Shown here: piece by piece, positions 5,604 through 5,643 of the stretch
Layout: every line of letters begins with the position of its first letter
How positions within the stretch are numbered: position 1 is the first letter of the stretch
From: Gammaproteobacteria bacterium
Lineage (GTDB): Bacteria; Pseudomonadota; Gammaproteobacteria; Steroidobacterales; Steroidobacteraceae
Reading direction: 5' to 3'
DNA length: 5,643 nucleotides
Assembly (NCBI GenBank): GCA_005877705.1
Contig: VBNY01000006.1
Coordinates: 3,539 to 9,181, forward strand
The notes under the pieces: model-generated
What the model was told of the DNA's origin: nothing
The model's input: the letters and a program-made list of their open reading frames with translations, nothing else
Database searches by the model: none
Program-made: the position numbers and the translations under genes

Positions 5604-5643
5604 CGCCATGTTGTATGCGGAGGCCAATCTGCCGTCAGCCGCG
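5401..5643 (+). pseudogene. tniB: tniB-like AAA+ transposition ATPase fragment, frameshifted, continues past the edge
   Basis: TniB is the ATPase partner of DDE transposases of the Tn5053/Tn402/Tn7-like kind, choosing targets and activating TniA. Here the frame starting at 5401 gives EHLIRLPRKHRMPGLFVCAPSG, matching the conserved block just before and into the TniB Walker A motif. One base too many in the GGGG run at 5473-5476 shifts the reading. The next frame then gives QGKTHVLRAFRRVYPE, completing a Walker A of the form A-x4-GKT (APSGQGKT). That frame continues to VLPILYGSVPASP, the usual beta-strand after the P-loop. A base missing near 5565-5587 returns to the first frame, TVHALDAMLYAEANLP, up to the edge. 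Without both shifts no product is made. The N-terminus is absent and Walker B would lie beyond the window. Identification rests on motif order and is fairly strong; the two shifts could be real decay or sequencing errors. Confidence 0.7.

Noticed and set aside
1..5643. CRISPR arrays, tRNA or rRNA genes, riboswitches
   Set aside because: No regularly spaced repeats, cloverleaf or conserved rRNA segments were seen, and almost the whole window is accounted for by protein-coding sequence.

Overview
The window is GC-rich DNA with dense coding on both strands. A sphingomonad/xanthomonad-style TonB-dependent receptor sits beside a TPR protein of the kind normally fused to a sulfotransferase. That pairing, together with the codon use, suggests a proteobacterium rich in TonB receptors (a Steroidobacter-like gammaproteobacterium or a Sphingomonas/Caulobacter-like alphaproteobacterium). 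This placement is inferred from gene style only; nothing in the window fixes the taxon.

Layout. Positions 1-2264 (minus) hold a nearly complete TonB-dependent outer-membrane receptor whose C-terminus runs off the left edge. Upstream of it on the same strand, at 2397-2777, is a complete ectoine-synthase-like (EctC) cupin, with no ectA or ectB in view. A 119-bp AT-rich divergent intergenic region (2778-2896) separates it from a plus-strand run: a GcvA-type LysR regulator (2897-3814), a glutaminase (3811-4749, overlapping the regulator by 4 bp), and a TPR protein (from 4758, 8 bp after the glutaminase). No gene-free stretch exceeds 132 bp.

The TPR gene is broken. Near position 5400 its recognisable sequence stops and becomes an internal piece of a TniB-type AAA+ transposition ATPase, itself with two apparent frameshifts, which runs to the right edge. 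This is either a real transposon-associated junction with decay, or a chimeric or low-quality contig end. The window alone cannot decide between them.

How the genes may work together (inference). The divergent LysR regulator is placed to control both arms: the EctC-like enzyme plus receptor on one side, and itself plus glutaminase plus TPR protein on the other. Ectoine synthase is known to have a side reaction on glutamine, cyclising it to the cyclic amidine ADPC, and glutaminase also uses glutamine. An EctC homologue lacking its ectoine-pathway partners but sharing a regulator and neighbourhood with a glutaminase and an importer-type receptor could therefore belong to a small pathway for a cyclic amidine or glutamine-derived compound, rather than to osmoprotection. 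This is the most interesting idea in the window, and it is a hypothesis.
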